64,000 nt of DNA, from positions 62,001-126,000 of the forward strand of contig NZ_JAACFS010000002.1 in assembly GCF_029051645.1 (NCBI RefSeq). Reading direction: 5' to 3'. Both the position numbers and the translations under genes were made by a program. Within the stretch, counting starts at the first letter, position 1. The number at the start of each line of letters is the position of its first letter. Shown here in pieces: positions 15,487 through 23,604 of this stretch. The stretch is from Bradyrhizobium sp. CSA112 (lineage in GTDB: Bacteria > Pseudomonadota > Alphaproteobacteria > Rhizobiales > Xanthobacteraceae). Under the pieces are notes generated by a model. It worked only from the letters and a program-made list of their open reading frames with translations, was not told the origin of the DNA and did no database searches.

Positions 15487-17409
15487 CTAGCCAGCCAAGC
15501 CACGCATATTCGTAATTCCCAGCGCCTTGATGCGCGAGGCCAGCGTGGTCGGCTTGATGTCGAGCATCTCGGCGGCGCCGCCGGGGCCGAACACCTTGCC
15601 GGAACAGGCCTGAAGCGCGGCGAGAATGTTGGCGCGCTCGTGCGCGCGCATTTCCGCTGATGTCATGACGGCGCTCCCGGCCTCGGGTTTTGCGCGCGCC
15701 GAGCCGGCGGACGGAGGGGCGCCTGCGGCATCCGGCAGGTCGATACGCAGCCGGCCGTTCTGCGCCAGGATCGCCGCGCGCTCGATCACGTTCTGAAGTT
15801 CGCGGACGTTGCCGGGCCAGTCGTAGCGCGTGAGCCGCCGCGCGTCGCCCTCCGACAATCGAAGCTCGGACTTCAGCGCCTTGCTCTCGCGGTTGAGGAA
15901 ATGCTGCGCCAGCAGCGGAATGTCCTCGCGCCGCTCGCGCAGCGGCACCGATTCCACCGGGAATACGTTGAGGCGGAAATAGAGGTCCTCGCGAAACCGG
16001 CCGCGCTGCACCTCCTGCTTGAGATCGCGGTTGGTGGCGGCGATCAGGCGGACGTCGACCGCGCGGGTGCGTTCTTCGCCGACGCGTTCGAAATTGCCCT
16101 CCTGCAGCACCCGCAACAGCTTGCCTTGCAGTTCAATCGGAATTTCGCCGACCTCGTCGAGGAACAGCGTGCCGCCGTCGGCGAGCTCGAAGCGGCCGAT
16201 GCGGTCTCGCATCGCGCCGGTGAAGGCGCCTCTGATATGGCCGAAGAATTCGCTCTCGAACAGTTCGCGCGGGATCGCCGCGCAATTGACCCGGATCAGC
16301 GGCCGGTCGCGGCGGCTGCTCGCCTCATGGATGGCGCGCGCGATCAGCTCCTTGCCGGTACCGGATTCGCCCGTGATCATCACGGCTGCCGTGGTCGGCG
16401 CCACCAGCTTGACCTGCCGCAGCGTCTTCTGGATCGCCTCGCTCTGGCCGATGATGCCGCGCGGGTTGGTCTCGATGCGGATTTCTTCCTGCAGGTAAGC
16501 GTTTTCCAGCTCCAGTCGCTCGCGCAGGCGATCGACCTCGGCAAGCGCGGCATGCAGCTTCTCGTCGGCCTCGCGTCGCTGGCTGACGTCACGGAACACG
16601 ATGACCGCGCCGACCACCACGCCGCGGTCGCGGATCGGCGTCGAGGTATATTCGACCCAGACCGGCGTGCCGTCCTTGCGCCAGAACACCTCGCCTTCGA
16701 CCTGGTGCACGGCGCCGTCGCGAAACGCCGCGTAAATCGGGCAGTCGTGATCGGGATAATGCCGCCCGTCATGATGGGTGTGATGAACGATCGGGTGGAT
16801 TTCCTTGCCGACCAGTTCTTCCGCCGCCCAGCCCAGCATCCGCTCGGCGGCCGGATTGACGAAGGTGGTCTTGCCTTCGGCGTTGACGCCGTAGATGCCT
16901 TCGCCGGCGGCGCGCAGGATGAGCTGGTTTTCCCGTTCGATGTCCTGGAAAACCCGCTCGACCCGCTGCCAGGTCGCGATCCCACCGCGCATGTGGTCTT
17001 CTGCCGCCGCGTCGACATAGCGTCGGCGGCGCGCGTCGAGATCGCTCATGGTGAGCAGCACCAGCGAGCGGCCATCCTGCGGCAGCAGCGAGCCGGCATA
17101 TTCGAGGCGAAGGCTTTGTCCGGTGGCGTGGCGCGGGGTCAGCGCATTGGTCCAGTACGCGCCCTTGTCGAGCACGGCCTGGGTGAACACGATCAGCGCG
17201 GGCAGTTGTCCGCTGTGCAGCGTGCTGACCTTGGTCTGCCGCAAAAGAGCGCGATCGTAGCCGAGCAGGGTACAGGCGGCGGGATTGGCGTCGAGGATCA
17301 GGTCGGCGTGGGGATCGAACAGCAGTGTCGGCTCGACGGCGAACTCGAACGCTGTGGCGCGCAGTTCGACGTCCTGCGGTGGGGCGGTTGAACCGAGGGC
17401 AAGATCCAT
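15487..17409 (-). CDS. PAS-containing sigma-54-dependent transcriptional activator
   Basis: Enhancer-binding protein of 640 residues. Two PAS domains come first (about 20-130 and 155-280). The second contains a His/Cys-rich loop [16 protein letters not shown] that could bind a metal or cofactor. A coiled coil (about 285-310) links to the AAA+ domain (about 315-545). That domain has Walker A GESGTGKE, the sigma-54 contact loop GAFTGA, Walker [12 protein letters not shown] and the arginine-finger region. A Fis-type helix-turn-helix ends the protein. It is divergent from the cyanate ABC genes, whose upstream region has a -24/-12 promoter and dyad sites, so it very likely activates them. The dyads also lie in its own leader, suggesting autoregulation. 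Confidence 0.94.
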   Translation of the reverse strand: MDLALGSTAPPQDVELRATAFEFAVEPTLLFDPHADLILDANPAACTLLGYDRALLRQTKVSTLHSGQLPALIVFTQAVLDKGAYWTNALTPRHATGQSLRLEYAGSLLPQDGRSLVLLTMSDLDARRRRYVDAAAEDHMRGGIATWQRVERVFQDIERENQLILRAAGEGIYGVNAEGKTTFVNPAAERMLGWAAEELVGKEIHPIVHHTHHDGRHYPDHDCPIYAAFRDGAVHQVEGEVFWRKDGTPVWVEYTSTPIRDRGVVVGAVIVFRDVSQRREADEKLHAALAEVDRLRERLELENAYLQEEIRIETNPRGIIGQSEAIQKTLRQVKLVAPTTAAVMITGESGTGKELIARAIHEASSRRDRPLIRVNCAAIPRELFESEFFGHIRGAFTGAMRDRIGRFELADGGTLFLDEVGEIPIELQGKLLRVLQEGNFERVGEERTRAVDVRLIAATNRDLKQEVQRGRFREDLYFRLNVFPVESVPLRERREDIPLLAQHFLNRESKALKSELRLSEGDARRLTRYDWPGNVRELQNVIERAAILAQNGRLRIDLPDAAGAPPSAGSARAKPEAGSAVMTSAEMRAHERANILAALQACSGKVFGPGGAAEMLDIKPTTLASRIKALGITNMRGLAG

Positions 17410-17421
17410 CCGGTCGATACT

Positions 17422-17473
17422 CCGAAATATCGTAATTCGACTACGAGTTTTCGTGTAACACGAATTTTCGTAG
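17422..17473. promoter_or_regulatory. triple dyad, probable enhancer site for the sigma-54 activator
   Basis: Three 12-bp dyads of form ACGA-N4-TCGT occur in line. They are CCGAAATATCGT (17422-17433, one mismatch), ACGAGTTTTCGT (17443-17454) and ACGAATTTTCGT (17460-17471). The second and third also sit symmetrically about 17457 inside a larger inverted repeat CTACGA...TCGTAG (17441-17473). They lie 55-110 bp upstream of the -24 element and directly before the activator's own start codon, the usual place for an upstream activating sequence. Confidence 0.75.
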
Positions 17474-17528
17474 CCGCCAATGTCAGCAGAATCCCTGTGA
17501 TCTCAAAGCTGTCGCCGCAGAACCGCGC

Positions 17529-17544
17529 TGGCATGTGCCTTGCT
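17529..17544 (+). promoter_or_regulatory. sigma-54 (-24/-12) promoter of the cyanate ABC operon
   Basis: TGGCATGTGCCTTGCT matches the sigma-54 consensus TGGCAC-N5-TTGCT at all positions but one, with the invariant GG (17530-17531) and GC (17542-17543) separated by exactly ten bases. Transcription would start near 17555, leaving a leader of about 22 bases before ATG 17577. A sigma-54 activator gene diverges immediately upstream. Confidence 0.88.
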
Positions 17545-17576
17545 TAATTAGGGGGCAACGTCGCGCAGGAGGTCTG

Positions 17577-18959
17577 ATGTCTACCTTCGACAATCCATTC
17601 GATCCCAATCGCCGTCTTCACGCCGGCGGCTGCTCTTGCGGCCAGCATGTCAGCGAAGCCGAGCATCAGGCCGCCCAGTTGCAGATCCAATCCGCCATCG
17701 AAAGCGAGCAGAAGCGCTACGAAGGCGTGATCGCCTCCGCGGTGATGCGCGCGATGTTCCCTCAGGATGTCGCCCGGCGCGCGTTCCTGAAATCGGTGGG
17801 CGCGGCAACCGCCGTGGCGGCCGTGTCGCAATTCTTTCCGCTCAAGACCGCGACCGAAGCATTCGCAGCTGGCGGGCCGCTCGAGAAGAAAGACCTCAAG
17901 GTCGGCTTCATCCCGATCACCTGCGCAACGCCGATCATCATGGCCGCGCCGATGGGGTTCTACGCCAAGAACGGGCTGAACGTCGAAGTCATCAAGACCG
18001 CCGGCTGGGCGGTCATTCGCGACAAGACCATCAACAAGGAATACGACGCCGCGCACATGCTGTCGCCGATGCCGCTCGCCATCACCATGGGCGCCGGCTC
18101 CAACCCGATCCCCTACACCATGCCGGCGGTCGAGAACATCAACGGGCAGGCGATCACGCTTTCGGTCAAGCACAAGGACAAGCGCGATCCGAAGAGTTGG
18201 AAGGGCTTTAAGTTCGCGGTGCCTTTCGACTATTCGATGCACAATTACCTGCTGCGCTACTATCTCGCCGAGCACGGCATCGACCCCGATACCGACGTGC
18301 AGATCCGCGCGGTGCCGCCGCCGGAAATGGTCGCCAATCTGCGCGCCGACAATATCGACGGCTTCCTCGGGCCCGATCCGATGAACCAGCGCGCGGTGTT
18401 CGACGGCGCAGGCTTCATCCACATCCTGACCAAGGACATCTGGGAAGGCCATCCGTGCTGCGCGTTCGCTGCCTCGAAGGAATTCATCACGGCGATGCCG
18501 AACACCTATGGCGCGCTGCTCAAATCGATCATCGAGGCGACCGCCTTCGCGCACAAGGCGGAAAACCGCAAGCAGATCGCGGAGGCGATCGCGCCCGCGA
18601 ATTATCTGAACCAGCCACAGATCGTGCTGGAGCAGATCTTGACCGGCACTTTCGCCGACGGTCTCGGCAACATCGTCAAGCAGCCGAACCGCGTCGATTT
18701 CGATCCGTTCCCCTGGCAATCCTTTGCCGTGTGGATCATGACCCAGATGAAGCGCTGGGGTCAGATCAAGGGCGATATCGACTATGCCGGCATTGCCTCG
18801 CAGGTCTATCTCGCCACCGACGCCGCCAAGCTGATGAAGGAAGCCGGGCTGACGCCGCCGACGACAACGACCAAGAGTTTTTCGGTGATGGGCAAGACCT
18901 TCGATCCCGCAAAGCCTGAGGAATATCTCGCTAGCTTCAAGATCAGGAAGGCGTCGTGA
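17577..18959 (+). CDS. CmpA/NrtA-type ABC substrate-binding protein (cyanate or nitrate-like)
   Basis: Protein of 460 residues. An unusual N-terminal region of about 65 residues holds a GCSCGQH motif (C19, C21). It precedes a twin-arginine signal (RRAFLKSVG, about residues 68-76), so export as a folded protein through Tat is likely. The mature part is the NrtA/SsuA-type binding fold (DLKVGFIPITCATPIIMA opening, later GFLGPDPMNQRAVF). With the permease, ATPase and cyanase downstream, cyanate is the most economical substrate; nitrate or bicarbonate are alternatives used by close relatives. The start is fixed by the sigma-54 promoter, which overlaps the upstream in-frame ATG. Confidence 0.9.
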   Translation: MSTFDNPFDPNRRLHAGGCSCGQHVSEAEHQAAQLQIQSAIESEQKRYEGVIASAVMRAMFPQDVARRAFLKSVGAATAVAAVSQFFPLKTATEAFAAGGPLEKKDLKVGFIPITCATPIIMAAPMGFYAKNGLNVEVIKTAGWAVIRDKTINKEYDAAHMLSPMPLAITMGAGSNPIPYTMPAVENINGQAITLSVKHKDKRDPKSWKGFKFAVPFDYSMHNYLLRYYLAEHGIDPDTDVQIRAVPPPEMVANLRADNIDGFLGPDPMNQRAVFDGAGFIHILTKDIWEGHPCCAFAASKEFITAMPNTYGALLKSIIEATAFAHKAENRKQIAEAIAPANYLNQPQIVLEQILTGTFADGLGNIVKQPNRVDFDPFPWQSFAVWIMTQMKRWGQIKGDIDYAGIASQVYLATDAAKLMKEAGLTPPTTTTKSFSVMGKTFDPAKPEEYLASFKIRKAS

Positions 18960-19002
18960 GGGCAGGGGCGCAACTACGTTTGCCGCTGTTACGTTTGCCG
19001 CC

Positions 19003-19147
19003 GTCGTCCCTGCGAAAGCAGGGACCCCAGCGCGAGCGCGAATTGCGTTCGTCGCGGAGCCGTGCCCCCTCATTTAGGCAGTATGTCAGACGCCTTCTTT
19101 CACCACTAGGGCCGCGGATTATGGGTCCCGGCGTTCGCCGGGACGAC
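19003..19147. repeat. palindromic intergenic repeat, family C copy 1
   Basis: Ends GTCGTCCCTGCGAAAGCAGG and CCCGGCGTTCGCCGGGACGAC are inverted copies, each itself a hairpin. It fills the gap between the binding-protein and permease genes. A related element lies at 46551-46668. It may set different transcript levels for the periplasmic and membrane components. Confidence 0.75.
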
Positions 19148-19167
19148 TCGATGAGAGAGCCTGGCCA

Positions 19168-20007
19168 ATGACCTTCTCCCTTCGCTTCCGCGCAGCCGTC
19201 GTCTCGATCGTGCTGTTCGCGGCGTTCCTCGGCATCTGGCATCTCGCCACGCGTGGAACGGGCGCTGTGGCTAACATGACGCCGGAATACGCCAAGCTGA
19301 TGGGACTGACTGCGACCGCCGGCAAGTCGGCGATGCCGGGTCCATTAGATGTCGGCGCCAAATTGTGGGAGCACCTCAAGCAGCCGTTCTACGACAACGG
19401 TCCGAACGACAAGGGCCTCGGCATCCAACTCGGCTACTCGATCGCCCGCGTCGGCCTCGGCTATTTTCTCGCCGTCATCGTGGCCATTCCGCTCGGCTTC
19501 CTGATCGGCATGTCGCCTTTGATCAGCAAGGCGCTGGATCCCTTCATCCAGGTGCTGAAGCCGATTTCGCCGCTCGCCTGGATGCCGCTCGCGCTCTACA
19601 CCATCAAGGATTCCTCGATCTCGGCGATTTTTGTCATTTTCATCTGCTCGGTGTGGCCGATGCTGCTCAACACGGCGTTTGGCGTCGCCGCCGTGCGTAA
19701 GGAATGGATCAACGTCGCGCGCACGCTCGAGGTCGGCACCATCAGGCGCGCCTTCACGGTGATCCTGCCGGCGGCGGCACCGACGATCCTCACCGGCATG
19801 CGGATTTCGATCGGCATCGCCTGGCTCGTGATCGTCGCAGCCGAGATGCTCGTGGGCGGCACCGGCATCGGCTACTTCGTCTGGAACGAGTGGAACAACC
19901 TTTCGATCACCAACGTCATCATCGCCATCCTGATGATCGGCATCGTCGGCATGCTGCTCGACCAGATCCTGGCGCGGTTCACGCGCATGGTCACGTTCCC
20001 GGAGTGA
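19168..20007 (+). CDS. ABC transporter permease, nitrate/cyanate type
   Basis: Inner-membrane permease of 279 residues with about six helices. It has the EAA loop facing the ATPase (NVARTLEVGTIRRAFTVILPAAAPTILTGMRISIGIAWLVIVAAEM), characteristic of the NrtB/SsuC/TauC family. A long loop between helix 1 and 2 (about 30-85) is typical of the NrtB branch. It is the channel of the importer and is followed after 4 bp by the ATPase gene, so the two are co-translated. The binding-protein gene precedes it across a repeat element. Confidence 0.92.
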   Translation: MTFSLRFRAAVVSIVLFAAFLGIWHLATRGTGAVANMTPEYAKLMGLTATAGKSAMPGPLDVGAKLWEHLKQPFYDNGPNDKGLGIQLGYSIARVGLGYFLAVIVAIPLGFLIGMSPLISKALDPFIQVLKPISPLAWMPLALYTIKDSSISAIFVIFICSVWPMLLNTAFGVAAVRKEWINVARTLEVGTIRRAFTVILPAAAPTILTGMRISIGIAWLVIVAAEMLVGGTGIGYFVWNEWNNLSITNVIIAILMIGIVGMLLDQILARFTRMVTFPE

Positions 20008-20011
20008 GGCG

Positions 20012-20938
20012 ATGACCGACAAGTTCATTTCCATCGAAGCGATTGCGCGGCGTTATCCCGGCGCGGATGGCAAAGAGACCACCATTTTCGAGGATCTCTG
20101 GCTGTCGATGAACCGCGGCGAGTTCGGCTGCGTGATCGGCCATTCCGGCTGCGGCAAGACGACGGTGCTCAACATCCTGGCCGGGCTCGACCAGCCGAGC
20201 GAGGGGGCCGTCATCGTCGACGGGCAGGCGATCGAGGGCACGAGCCTCGACCGCGCCGTGATCTTCCAGAGCCATGCACTGCTGCCATGGCGCACGGTGC
20301 TCGGCAACGTCGCCTATGCCGTGACCTCGAAATGGCGCAACTGGGATCGCGCCAAGGTGAAGGCGCATGCGCAAAAATTTATCGACCTCGTCGGTCTGAC
20401 CGGCTCCGAGCACAAGCGTCCCTCCGAACTCTCCGGCGGCATGAAGCAGCGCGTCGGCATCGCACGGGCGCTGTCGATTACGCCAAAGATCATGCTGATG
20501 GATGAGCCGTTCTCGGCGCTGGATGCGTTGACGCGCGGCACGTTGCAGGACGAGGTCCGCCGGATCTGCCTGGAGACCGGACAGACCGCCTTCATGATCA
20601 CCCATGACGTCGATGAGGCGATCTATCTCGCCGACAAGATCTTTCTGATGACCAATGGTCCCGGCGCCGTGCTGGCCGAGATCGTCGAAAACCCGCTGCC
20701 GAAGGATCGCGGCCGCATCGATCTGCACCGCCATCCCTATTATTACGCGCTGCGCAATCACATCGTCGATTTCCTGGTCAGCCGCAGCAAGACGTTTACG
20801 GCAACTGTCACTGATCACGATCCGCGCAATGTACCGATCGTGCGGCCGGGCAAGCCGGAGCTGGTGATTGCCGCAGAGGCAGAAGAGTCAACGCGGGCGT
20901 CATGGCCGGGCTTGGCCCGGCCATCCACGTCTTCCTGA
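20012..20938 (+). CDS. ABC transporter ATP-binding protein, nitrate/cyanate type
   Basis: ATPase of 308 residues with Walker A GHSGCGKTT, Q-loop FQSHALLPW, signature LSGGMKQRVGIARAL, Walker B IMLMDEPFSALD and switch His in MITHDVDEA. It is of the NrtD/SsuB/TauB class and drives uptake with the preceding permease. The last dozen or so residues (about from ASWPGLARP) are encoded by a family D palindromic repeat that has moved the stop codon, so the native C-terminus was probably shorter. Cyanase follows 63 bp later. Confidence 0.93.
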   Translation: MTDKFISIEAIARRYPGADGKETTIFEDLWLSMNRGEFGCVIGHSGCGKTTVLNILAGLDQPSEGAVIVDGQAIEGTSLDRAVIFQSHALLPWRTVLGNVAYAVTSKWRNWDRAKVKAHAQKFIDLVGLTGSEHKRPSELSGGMKQRVGIARALSITPKIMLMDEPFSALDALTRGTLQDEVRRICLETGQTAFMITHDVDEAIYLADKIFLMTNGPGAVLAEIVENPLPKDRGRIDLHRHPYYYALRNHIVDFLVSRSKTFTATVTDHDPRNVPIVRPGKPELVIAAEAEESTRASWPGLARPSTSS

Positions 20939-20984
20939 ACCGACCAGCAAGACGTGGATGCCCGGCACAAGGCCGGGCATGACG
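20898..20984. repeat. palindromic intergenic repeat, family D
   Basis: Arms CGTCATGGCCGGGCTTGGCC and GGCCGGGCATGACG enclose an inner pair CATCCACGTCTT / AAGACGTGGATG. It covers the end of the ATPase gene and the gap before cyanase. A transcript hairpin here could uncouple cynS from the transporter genes. Confidence 0.8.
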
Positions 20985-21001
20985 ATTAGAAGGAGACCAT
21001 C

Positions 21002-21490
21002 ATGAAACGGGAAGACCTCACCGAGAAGCTGCTCGACATCAAGCGCGAGAAGGGCTGGAGCTGGAAACACATCTGCGAAAAGATCGGCGGCTATTCAGAA
21101 GTGCTGATCGTCGGCGCCATCATGGGGCAGATGAAGCTCACCAAGCCACAGGCCGCCAACGCCGGCGAGCTGTTCGGGTTGTCGAAATCCGAAATCGCGA
21201 TGCTCAACGAGGTGCCGATGCGCGGCACCGGCACGCCGATGCCGCCCACCGATCCCTTGATCTATCGCTTCTATGAAATGGTGATGGTCAATGGTCCGGC
21301 CTGGAAGGCTCTGATCGAGGAGGAATTCGGCGACGGCATCATGTCGGCGATCGATTTCGACATGGCATTGGAGCGCGTCGCCAATCCCAAGGGCGACCGG
21401 GTCAAGATCACCATGTCCGGAAAATTCCTGCCGTATAAATATTACGGCGCCAGCGGGAATGTGCCGGAGTACGGATTCAAGGAGGAGTGA
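21002..21490 (+). CDS. cynS: cyanate hydratase (cyanase)
   Basis: Enzyme of 162 residues that converts cyanate and bicarbonate to ammonia and two CO2, detoxifying cyanate and yielding nitrogen. The N-terminal helical domain resembles a helix-turn-helix without DNA-binding duty. The C-terminal catalytic core carries the three conserved residues: R89 and E92 in IYRFYEM, and S115 in DGIMSAIDF. The C-terminus LPYKYYGASG is also typical. AGAAGGAGA precedes ATG 21002. As last gene of the sigma-54-driven ABC operon it defines the substrate, giving import followed by hydrolysis. A hairpin starts on its last base. Confidence 0.96.
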   Translation: MKREDLTEKLLDIKREKGWSWKHICEKIGGYSEVLIVGAIMGQMKLTKPQAANAGELFGLSKSEIAMLNEVPMRGTGTPMPPTDPLIYRFYEMVMVNGPAWKALIEEEFGDGIMSAIDFDMALERVANPKGDRVKITMSGKFLPYKYYGASGNVPEYGFKEE

Positions 21491-21518
21491 CGTTAGCGCC
21501 GCGGCGCCGCGCTAACGT
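21490..21518 (+). terminator. hairpin after cyanase
   Basis: Ten-base arms ACGTTAGCGC and GCGCTAACGT enclose nine GC bases, beginning at the last base of the cynS stop codon. No T-run follows, so it may stabilise the transcript rather than terminate it. It overlaps the start of a family E repeat. Confidence 0.55.
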
Positions 21519-21617
21519 CATTCCGGACGACGCGAAGCGGCGATCTCAGATGCGCAATTGCGCATCGGGGAATCTCGAGATTCCGGGTCTGGTCCTTCGG
21601 ACCATCCCGGAATGACG
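21516..21617. repeat. palindromic intergenic repeat, family E copy 1
   Basis: Ends CGTCATTCCGG and CCGGAATGACG are inverted. Inside are the perfect palindromes TGCGCAATTGCGCA and AATCTCGAGATT, and a TGGTCCTTCGGACCA-like hairpin. Copies 2 and 3 lie at 34134 and 49957. Confidence 0.85.
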
Positions 21618-21629
21618 GGGAGAGACATA

Positions 21630-22430
21630 TCACCCGAACGCAGCCCTCACTTCCCCGATCGGCGCCATGTCGCGCACATAAGTGAACGCCCCGCGGTCCT
21701 TCATCTCGCGGGCGCATTTCAGGAACGCCGCAAGCGCGTAGCGCTCCATCGCGCCGCCGACGCTGATGCGCTTGACGCCTGCGGCTGAGAGCTGATCGAC
21801 CGTGAGCGTCGGGTCGGCAAAGCCCATCACCAGGTTGAACGGTTTTCCGACCGACGACACCACGGTGCGGATCGTGCCGATGTCGTACAGCCCCGGGGAA
21901 TACAGGACATCGGCGCCAACGGCCTCGAACGCCTGCAGCCGCTTGATGGTGTCGTCGAGATCCTTGCGGCCGTGCAGGAAATTCTCCGCCCGCGCGGTCA
22001 GCGTGAAAGGGAAGGGCAGCGCGCGCGCCGCCTCGACCGCCGCCTGTACGCGCTCGACCGCGAGCGAGAAATCGTAGATCGGCTTGCGGGGATCGCCGGT
22101 GAAATCCTCGATCGAGCCGCCGACCACGCCGGCCTCAGCCGCTCGCGTGATCGCCTTCGCCGCGGTCTTCGGATCGTCGGCGCCGCAATTCTCCAGGTCG
22201 GCGTTGACGGGGAGGTCGGTGGCCTCCGCAACCACCCGGCAGTTCTCGATGATGGCGTCTAAGCTAACGGTGGCGCTGCCGAGCGTGTTGGCAAGCCCCA
22301 GGCTCGTGGTCGCGAGCGCCTCAAAACCCATCGCGGCGAGCAGCTTTGCGGTGCCGGCGTCCCAGGGGTTGGGGATGATGAACGCGCCCCGCCGCGCGTG
22401 AAGTGCACGAAACAGTTCCGCCTTTTCCAT
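21630..22430 (-). CDS. isocitrate lyase / PEP mutase superfamily protein
   Basis: Protein of 266 residues with the TIM-barrel of the isocitrate lyase/PEP mutase superfamily. Visible are the opening IIPNPWDAGTAKLLAAMGFEALATTS, the metal-ligand region VNADLENC, SIEDFTGD and the TARAENFLHGR block. These correspond to short members (about 250-290 residues) related to oxaloacetate or methylisocitrate-type C-C lyases. The diagnostic loop of isocitrate lyases (KKCGH) is absent, so it is not a classical isocitrate lyase. The LysR regulator is divergent with about 130 bp between and likely controls it. The substrate is not identifiable. Confidence 0.88.
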   Translation of the reverse strand: MEKAELFRALHARRGAFIIPNPWDAGTAKLLAAMGFEALATTSLGLANTLGSATVSLDAIIENCRVVAEATDLPVNADLENCGADDPKTAAKAITRAAEAGVVGGSIEDFTGDPRKPIYDFSLAVERVQAAVEAARALPFPFTLTARAENFLHGRKDLDDTIKRLQAFEAVGADVLYSPGLYDIGTIRTVVSSVGKPFNLVMGFADPTLTVDQLSAAGVKRISVGGAMERYALAAFLKCAREMKDRGAFTYVRDMAPIGEVRAAFG

Positions 22431-22558
22431 CCTGACTGCGCATCGCTGGCTCCGTTGAATGTCCGCCGTTTTGGGTTGGCGGCGAAACTACCGGGCTATC
22501 GATCATCAGCCAAATTTGTTATTTCTCTGGATATCATCAGCTTTTTGCATGGACAAAA

Positions 22559-23467
22559 ATGGACAGCGACGCGCTTCTCACCTTCCTGACAGTTCATCGC
22601 CGCGGCGGCATTTCGAATGCGGCAAAGGCGCTGCACCGCTCGCAGCCCGCGATCTCGCGGCGCATTGCATTGCTCGAGCAGGAGCTCGGCGTACCGCTGT
22701 TCGAGCGGATCGCGGGCCGCACGATGCTGAGCGATGCGGGAAAGGTGATGGTGCCTTACGCCGAGCGCGCGGTCGCCGCCGCCCAGGATGCGGAGAATGC
22801 GGTTCGCGCGCTGGCGCGGCCGAATTCAGGGCCGGTGGCGCTCGCGGTTGTCGGCACGCTCGCCGGCGGGCGGTTGTCGGCGATCTTAAAGCGCTTCGCG
22901 GCCGAGCATCCCGAGGTCGAATTGAGCCTGTGCACCGCGACCAGCGCCGAGGTCAGCGACATGATCCGGCGCGGCGAGGCGACCATAGGGCTGCGCTATG
23001 ATCGCGATCGCTCGCGCGACCTCGACTGCGAATTGCTGTTCTCCGAGCGGCTGCAGGTCGTATGCGCGCTGGATCATCCGCGCGCCGGCCGCCGGGTCGC
23101 AAAGCTCGCCGATTTGCGCGGCGAGCGCTGGATCGCGTTTCCCGTGTTGCCGGGACGGCGCGAGATCACGGCCTCGCATGTCTTTGCGCTGTTTCAGACC
23201 CATGGCCTCGGTGAAATCGACTGGACGCCGGTCGACAGCCTGACCGCGCAGAAGCGCCTGGTCGAAGCCGGCCTCGGCATCGCGCTCTTGTCCGAGAGCA
23301 ACGCGGCCGAGGAATTGCGACACAAGACGATCTCAACCATCGGCGTCGGTGACCTGAAGGCGAGCCACGACGTCGTCACGGTAACGCGCCGCGGCGGATT
23401 TTTGAGCGCAGCGGCGCGGCGATTGATGGAAATTGTTCGAAGGGAGTATCGGGGGACGCGGCTTTAG
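22559..23467 (+). CDS. LysR-family transcriptional regulator
   Basis: Regulator of 302 residues. The N-terminal winged helix (about 1-60, with ISNAAKALHRSQPAISRRIALLEQELGVPLFER) is a textbook LysR domain. The rest is the two-lobed co-inducer domain beginning near PVALAVVGTLAGG. It is divergent from the PEP mutase-like gene, the standard arrangement for a LysR regulator and its target. A short AT-rich stretch before the start (22510-22558) should contain the shared operator. The ligand is presumably a substrate or product of that enzyme, by inference. Confidence 0.92.
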   Translation: MDSDALLTFLTVHRRGGISNAAKALHRSQPAISRRIALLEQELGVPLFERIAGRTMLSDAGKVMVPYAERAVAAAQDAENAVRALARPNSGPVALAVVGTLAGGRLSAILKRFAAEHPEVELSLCTATSAEVSDMIRRGEATIGLRYDRDRSRDLDCELLFSERLQVVCALDHPRAGRRVAKLADLRGERWIAFPVLPGRREITASHVFALFQTHGLGEIDWTPVDSLTAQKRLVEAGLGIALLSESNAAEELRHKTISTIGVGDLKASHDVVTVTRRGGFLSAAARRLMEIVRREYRGTRL

Positions 23468-23476
23468 CGTTACCGC

Positions 23477-23590
23477 CCGTCATTGCGAGCGGAGCGAAGC
23501 AATCCATGCTGCCGCAAGTGGAGGAATGGATTGCTTCGTCGCTAACGCTCCCTTGCGCAAACGCTTCGCGTTTGTCGCAGGCAATGACGG
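23477..23590. repeat. palindromic intergenic repeat, family A copy 2
   Basis: The same arms as the element at 5917 (CATTGCGAGCGGAGCGAAGC, inner GCAATCCAT / ATGGATTGC). It differs by an extra internal hairpin AAACGCTTCGCGTTT. It separates the LysR gene from the zeta-subunit gene. Confidence 0.8.
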
Positions 23591-23604
23591 GGAGGGAAGT
23601 GACG

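Noticed and set aside
16019..16498. CRISPR or phage elements in the window
   Set aside because: No spaced direct repeats of 24-40 bp with unique spacers, and no integrase, capsid or tail genes were seen. All longer repeats are palindromic intergenic elements.
15901..17391. Long plus-strand frame opposite the sigma-54 activator
   Set aside because: Antisense shadow with no motifs; the activator on the other strand has all expected domains.
21002..21490. N-terminal half of cyanase as a DNA-binding regulator
   Set aside because: Cyanases naturally begin with an HTH-like helical domain. The catalytic Arg, Glu and Ser are all present, so it is the enzyme.
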